Part shown: positions 58,801-64,000 of the stretch, piece after piece | Numbering within the stretch: position 1 is the first letter of the stretch | Layout: each line of letters begins with the position of its first letter | Assembly (NCBI GenBank): GCA_039000515.1 | Contig: JBCFYV010000012.1 | Location: forward strand, 40,993,015 to 41,057,014 | DNA from: Timema cristinae | Taxonomy: Eukaryota; Arthropoda; Insecta; Phasmatodea; Timematidae | DNA: 64,000 nucleotides | Direction of reading: 5' to 3' | The notes under the pieces: model-generated | Seen by the model: the letters and a program-made list of their open reading frames with translations, nothing else | What the model was told of the DNA's origin: nothing | Databases searched by the model: none | Position numbers and translations under genes: made by a program

Positions 58801-59931
58801 GACAGTTTGTAATAAACGAAGAAAATAAAAACCATGTCGCATTTGTATATATCAAGTTAATTCCTTCATTATTTTTGGTTCAAATAGTGCAAGGATTATC
58901 AAATAAAACAAAGTGAAATTATTTAATGATTTTAAAATTCTTCATCAGGATCTTGGAAATAAAATAATTTTATTTATTTAATTCCATTATAAAGTTCCAT
59001 GAATAACTTGATATTCACTAATAGTACATTAAATGACTGGTGAAGTTATTTGTTTGTTAATGTACTTAATTCGGACCTAGGGACTGGTTGTCATTTAGCA
59101 TTTGGTCACACAAAGGATGGTTTCTTTCACCATAATTTTTTTTTAATCACTCTCTAGGTGAATGTTGGTGTACTTTTGTATCATACACTCTCCTAATAAT
59201 GTTTCCTTAGTTTAGGAAGTTAAATGCATTAAATGGCACTACAAAGGCTCTGAAGTGTACTATTTATTTTAAAAACTTGAAGCAAGTAGCTTTCAAATTA
59301 TTTTTTTTATATAACATGATAAATAAATATTGTTAGGTACTAAACTTGTGCAAAACCAAGATTTTCAATTTCAAATCACATCTTACAAACTCCAAACAAT
59401 CCCGAAATAAATACTAAGTTTTGTCAAATTTTCTGATTAATTTCAAAGAGAATATATTTAACAGAAATGTTCTGAATTGAATCAAAATCAAATGTTAGCT
59501 TCAAAAAATAATTTCTTTTTCAATTGAGTCCAAACAATAAAGAACATTTGAATTTTAAATCTGATTAAAATATTTTAATAATTAGATTAAAAACTTTGAA
59601 TCAAATATAAATCTTGGTTAAATTCAGATTCAAGTTCAAAATTTCAAAGCTTTATATGATAAAGTCTTATTTTATACCATACTATAACTTTGTTTAAAGA
59701 AAAAAAAAGGGAGTGTTTGCAAGTTATAATAATATACGATTCAATTTGAGCAATTTAAAGTAAATTCTTTTATAAATAAGAAAGAGATAATACTATTTAC
59801 ACCAAAACATATTCATAAATATTTATGTACAAAACCCAAACATGTTAGTAAGCAAACCATCATAAAGATTTATATCACTACCTCAATGAAAACAAAAAAG
59901 AATACTATTTCATTCCTCTCCGAGCACTTAC
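58801..59931. other. AT-rich sequence, probably intron or 3' flank of the VWC gene
   Basis: No further exon was recognised downstream (in gene sense) of the VWC exon within this stretch. Confidence 0.5.
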
Positions 59932-60160
59932 TTTGCAATTGCAGGCTGTACACTTATCATTTGGATCCCTCCACTGGGTGCCAGAGTCGTAGAGACGGCC
60001 AGCGTACGTACAAGGGAGTCCTCCTGTGCTTGTGTTTACCAGTACTGTCTAGCGCACAAGGGTCATCATCACAACGTGGGCAGCAGTCACCAGGGGTCAG
60101 GATAGGCTCGCTGCACATGAACGGTGGACATTCCATTGGCCAGCAGTCAATCTCACCACC
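59932..60160 (-). pseudogene. Exon of a secreted multi-VWC-domain protein, with a frameshift
   Basis: The minus-strand exon has an acceptor ACAATGTCCAG and a perfect donor CAAA/GTAAGT. Its first half encodes the end of one von Willebrand C domain (EIDCWPMECPPFMC, then GDCCPRCDDDPC). The second half encodes the start of another (CTYAGRLYDSGTQW, then DKCTACNCK) in a frame shifted by one base, with the change near 60032-60042 (TACTGGTAAAC). VWC repeats of this kind occur in extracellular chordin-like, kielin-like and NELL-like proteins that bind BMPs or matrix. Both halves are well conserved, which favours a sequencing error or a very recent mutation over old decay. The gene continues on both sides outside what I can identify. 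Confidence 0.75.
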
Positions 60161-60309
60161 CTGGACATTGTAAATCACACTTTTTATTGGTGAATATTAG
60201 GCTCAACATTTTTTAATAAGGTTGTGTGTGTTAAGACAAAAACACGCAATTAAACGGCAAGGCTATTTACTTTCTAAGGAAAAAAAAGTCCAACTACCCA
60301 TCTAGTAAA

Positions 60310-60480
60310 CACATATTTTTGTTAGGCTAATGGGTTACAAACAAAGAAAATAGAATTTATAGAAAATTAACATGCATTTGTGTGGATAACCATTTAGAAA
60401 AAAAAACACCACTTGGTCAGGATTGACCTACCCATAGTTAGCTAACTAGAATAAATGAGCTTAACATTAAGTCCATATGC
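60310..60480 (-). mobile_element. Old SINE-2 copy, minus strand, partial
   Basis: ATGCATTTGTGTGGATAACC, CATTTAGAAAAAAAAAC and GTTAGCTAACT correspond in order to the body, spacer and head of the reversed SINE-2. It lies just upstream (in gene sense) of the VWC exon. Confidence 0.5.
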
Positions 60481-60799
60481 TCAGCGATTTAGGCACATAA
60501 ATTAAATTTGAATTTTATACAACATCAATAAAAGAGTAGCCTATATATATCAACAGTATAAAAACGCTGAAATTATAAAAGTGATAGAAAGAGTAGCCAA
60601 CCTTCGGGGATAATATAAATTAAAAAAACTTCTCTCTTAATTTCTTCATACACACATTACAGATAATTTTGAATTTTCAGAAATACCTATTCCTTTGGTT
60701 AAAAGATAAAACAAAATCTTACATGCAGTAGCTAATAAAATGGCTCCTATAGCAAAAGGTATTTCTTGCACCTTATAGTTTATAGAAATATATTATTTA

Positions 60800-61545
60800 A
60801 TTCAGAACAAAAAGAAATAAATAGAAGACTAGATATAGATTTTAGTTTGGTATGGTATGAGATGGTAATGACAAGGAAGAGGATAGGGCCTAGTAAACCT
60901 ATAGAGTTGGATGAAGTAGAACTGAATAAAGTACAGGATTTAAAATATTTTGGAAGTGTGATGGAGTAGAAAGGTGGAAGAAGAGAGGATTTAATTAGAA
61001 GAGAAAAGCCGGGAGAGTTATATAAGTGTGTAAGAAACCAGATATGGAGAAGAGACGTGCCTGTGACATGAAAGAAAGTGTTGTACAGGGCGTACTTTGC
61101 ACCCATTGTCACATACACGGCAGAAACATGACAACGAATGTAAGAGAAATTAGGAAAGTGGAAGCCATGAGGATGAAGTTTGTGAGGAACATGTTAGCTG
61201 TCTCCAGGAGAAACAGGATAAGAAATGAAGTTATCTTTGAAAGAGTAGGAGTACAGGAGGGAGCACATGGGATAGTAAAGGAAGCAAGACTGAGATGATA
61301 TGGGCATGTAATAAGGATGGAGAAGGAGAGGATGCCTAAGAAAATTATGGAAATGAAGTATGTAGGAAAAAGACTGCAAGGAAGGCCATGTAAGAGATGG
61401 GAGAAGCAGGTAACAGAAAATGTGCATCTGAGAAGAGAATAATGGAAGCAATTAAAGTAGGAAGCATGGGGGAAGGATAGAGGAAGATGAAGGCATTTTA
61501 ATAAAGTGACCAGGCTACAGTCTGGAAATAGTTGTTGATGATGAT
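60800..61545 (+). mobile_element. LINE (non-LTR retrotransposon) 3' fragment, dead
   Basis: Pieces in order encode the C-terminal region found after the reverse transcriptase in many insect LINEs: DLKYFGSVME (about 60940), then VREIRKVEAMRMKFVRNML and RRNRIRNEVIFERVGV (61141-61250), then YGHVIRMEKERMPKKIMEM read past a stop at about 61298. It ends in a GATGATGATGAAATAG simple tail. Stops and frameshifts interrupt it, and the 5' part with the catalytic domain is missing. A 100-base copy of the same 3' end is at 51161-51270. Confidence 0.85.
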
Positions 61546-61616
61546 GAAATAGATTTTGGATTTCCAGTTTATGAAACTAGAACATAAATGCAGCTACTTA
61601 CTTATTTAAGAACAAA

Positions 61617-61992
61617 AATGAGGTGGCCCAAGGCTAGATAATTTTATAATAAAGGAAATAGATAAAACTAAAGAAAAAGGAAAAATAAACTACTAAGAGT
61701 AAATTTGATGAAGAAAGCCCACCTAGGGAAAGAGGAAAAAATGTGGGAAGAATCCAATGCACAAAGGTGACATCTTCTTCCTTTTGAATCCAATACACAA
61801 AGGTGACATCATCTTCCTTTCTTCTGACTTCTACTATAGAAGACAGAAGAAAGGAAGATGAAGTCACCTTTGTGCATTGGATTCTTCCCACATTTTTTCC
61901 TCTTTCCCTAGGTGGGCTTTCTTCATAAAATTTACTCTTAGTAGTTTATTTTTCCTTTTTCTTTAGTTGTATCTATTTCCTTTATTATAAAA
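61617..61992. repeat. Large imperfect palindrome (fold-back) with flanking direct repeats
   Basis: The left arm (61638 to about 61832) and right arm (about 61839 to 61996) are near-perfect inverted copies. They match from AATTTTATAATAAAGGAAAT inwards to GAAGACAGAAGAAAGGAAG around a centre near 61835. The left arm has an extra tandem copy of about 40 bases (AAGGTGACATCTTCTTCC duplicated). A 15-base direct repeat TTATTTAAGAACAAA flanks the whole (61602-61616 and 61993-62007). Twenty-one bases on the left (61617-61637) have no partner on the right. Confidence 0.9.
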
Positions 61993-62099
61993 TTATTTAA
62001 GAACAAATGATATTAATCCCTAAAAATGTTTGCAAATAAGTGTAGACTCGTCTGAGCTTGTCTCCTTTCAATGTGCATAAAATACGCAAATAATGAATT

Positions 62100-62880
62100 T
62101 CCTTTGAAGTTACGACATCGCTCGTAACCAAGGTCATAGCTAGAGGAATTGGCGCATGGGGCAAACAGTAACATTGGCGCCCCCTCCATTCTCCAACCAC
62201 CCCGTTTCCGCCCAGTCATTCCGGAGCAGATTATGGTGTCAGATTGCATTGTATACCTGTTGCAGATGTGATACATTATCTTTACAACAAAAAATCTTGC
62301 TATTATTATTGTAGCTTGCAATTATTGTCTCGTTTATATTTTGCTTATTTGTATTAAATAATAACCAAATAATTATATTTTTTGCATTAAATATTTATTG
62401 TATTTTAATATTCTTTTATTAAAAATTAACTTAAATAAATAATCTTATTCAATAGCCTGTGCTGATTATATGAGCTTAAATCGGTGTTGTAGTAAAGAAA
62501 AAAAAATTGTAAATAGTTTGAATCGAATGAAGAATACTTTTTGTTTATAATTAATTGCTACCTCAATTACTTATGAAAAAATGTAGAAGTAACATTATTT
62601 AAAAATTTCAACAGGTTTATTTTATACTTACAGTTAACATCTTTCTAGCTTTAACAGCAGCAAAATCGTTTACTAATTTCATCGTAATTAATATTTTTAG
62701 CAATATCCTTTTATATTGATAGAATTTCCAAGTGTGTTAACCTGTTTTGACCCACTGATGAGCTTAAGTAATTTTTTATTATTTTTAACTTACTAAAACA
62801 TTGTTCACAAGATGCATTATTAACTGGCAATGTTAAAAATAATCTGAAAGCAATTACTAAGTTTGGAAAAGAATCAAATT
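62100..62880 (-). pseudogene. Degraded hAT transposase C-terminus and 3' end
   Basis: On the minus strand from about 62872 the reading is NLVIAFRLFLTLPVNNASCE, then QCFSKLKIIKNYLSSSVGQN, then RLTHLEILSI. A stop at about 62712, KDIAKNINYDEISKRF and a frameshift into VKARK follow. This is the C-terminal dimerisation region of hAT transposases of the ZMYM-like kind (pattern C-E-x-x-F-S-K-L-K-x-I-K-N). The sequence near 62135-62230 (GGGGCAAACAGTAAC, GGCGCCCCC) looks like the element's 3' end. The N-terminal part was not found. It is dead by stop and frameshift. Confidence 0.75.
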
Positions 62881-64000
62881 TAAAAAAGCTCTATTTTCTT
62901 CCAAGTCCAAAAGAGAAAACTAATATATTAAAATAAAAAATAAAATGTTGGCTATGGAATAGAGATGAATATAAAACAAAATGCAAATTTAATATAAAGA
63001 TTGAAATATATGTCAATGAACATGAACAATGTTTCTTAAAATAATTAAATGTTTATTTTTATCTGTCAGAATTGAAATGAGCGCTTGTTTGGAGGTATTT
63101 AAATCATGTCTTTTTCTTTTCTTACTTCTTTTACAATCGCGAGAACTGTCACTCATTTATTTGACAGATATGCGCATGTGTTGAAATAAATCATGGTCAA
63201 CCTTGAAAATAAATAAAGAAGAGTCAACAAACTTCTTAGAAGGATAATTAATATGTTTAATAAAAGGTAAGTGTTCTTTCTTAGGTTAAAATTCCTTGTT
63301 TAAATTATTTAAAACAGTGTTACACGTTCTTCCTTCCGTCCTTTTATTTTTGAATAGATAGAATAGTATTATTTGTCACACTGGTAACAAAGCTCGTTAT
63401 GCTGCGGCCGAACTTTGAATTGCATGATTTGAAACGAAAATAAATTGGAAACTATTTACAAAAATTAGACAAATATAGGGAAATACATGGTAGGTTAGCA
63501 AATAACATTACAACCTCAAAAAGTTAATTTTGACTGCACAAAACAAAATGCGATTAACAATAATACTGAGAGAGTGCTGCCATTTCTCTTTTTATTTTAT
63601 GATCATTTCCTTTAGTTCAGTATCAATTGTACTGCACTCTTTAATCCTTTTTTCAAAGATTTTCCAAGTAATGTAGCATTCACAGTGTTATACAGAATTT
63701 TCATGCTCTGGAATTTTAGGGTATAATTTTTTACAGTCATAAAATCCTACTTTTGGATTTGCCAAGCATTAATTAAAATGCTTTCCAAATAGAATGCAGG
63801 GGAAACAGTAAATGATTTTTTCTCTTCACTCTAAATTAGCAAATTTCACTCTACACTTTCTACATTCAAAAGTTATTTATGGAACCAACTTCCCAGTAAA
63901 ATGCCCTTTTTCTGCATCAGTTGATTAAACAAAATTACCAGTTTAATTTTGTTCTGGACTATGTTCAACTAATGAGCTTCTCACATGGTCATTAAAATCA
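62881..64000. other. AT-rich, no gene seen
   Basis: No exon, domain or repeat of note was recognised up to the end of the window. Confidence 0.5.

Overview
This window is eukaryotic nuclear DNA. It is AT-rich and repeat-dense, with intron-split genes, tRNA-derived SINEs, LINE tails, hAT-type elements, a Ty3/gypsy LTR retrotransposon and two 100-base assembly gaps (15513-15612 and 36834-36933). The intron structure, the transposon families and a midasin homologue point to an arthropod, most likely an insect. No sequence here fixes the species.

The main host gene is midasin (MDN1/Rea1), the giant AAA+ ATPase of 60S ribosome maturation, on the minus strand. Five consecutive exons join with matching splice phases: 34549-34781, 29754-30002, 18274-18541, 16852-17002 and 16222-16346. 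They encode the N-terminal region and the start of the first AAA module (Walker A). The first coding exon and all later exons were not found.

A segment of about 10 kb holding three of these exons and their introns occurs twice, at 5508-15512 (copy A) and 16386-33952 (copy B). Copy B has intact exons and also carries a 7.7 kb LTR retrotransposon inserted antisense to midasin. Copy A lacks the retrotransposon, has a 1-base frameshift in one exon and ends at an assembly gap. It is either a partial tandem duplication turned pseudogene or an alternative haplotype placed in tandem by the assembly.

The retrotransposon (20942-28642) is young: its LTRs are nearly identical and it has a 4-base target duplication. 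It encodes a Gag with a CCHC knuckle, and a protease-RT-RNase H-integrase Pol broken by two frameshifts. A canonical -1 slippery heptamer followed by a stem lies just before the gag stop and is phased to enter pol.

From 34.9 kb onward there are a low-quality stretch beside a gap, a decayed insect transposase (37.4-38.6 kb), a long gene-poor AT-rich interval, a hAT-type MITE (45.4-45.85 kb), an unidentified possible exon (47.5-48.1 kb, minus), a SINE/LINE cluster (48.5-51.6 kb), a TIR element (54.5-55.0 kb), a degenerate 53-base repeat (56.8-57.2 kb), an exon of a secreted multi-VWC protein (59932-60160, minus, frameshifted), a LINE 3' fragment (60.8-61.5 kb), a large fold-back repeat (61.6-62.0 kb) and a degraded hAT transposase C-terminus (62.6-62.9 kb, minus).

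Two SINE families with different tRNA-like heads share the same 3' tail. One insertion consists of only 43 bases of that tail, flanked by a 12-base target duplication.
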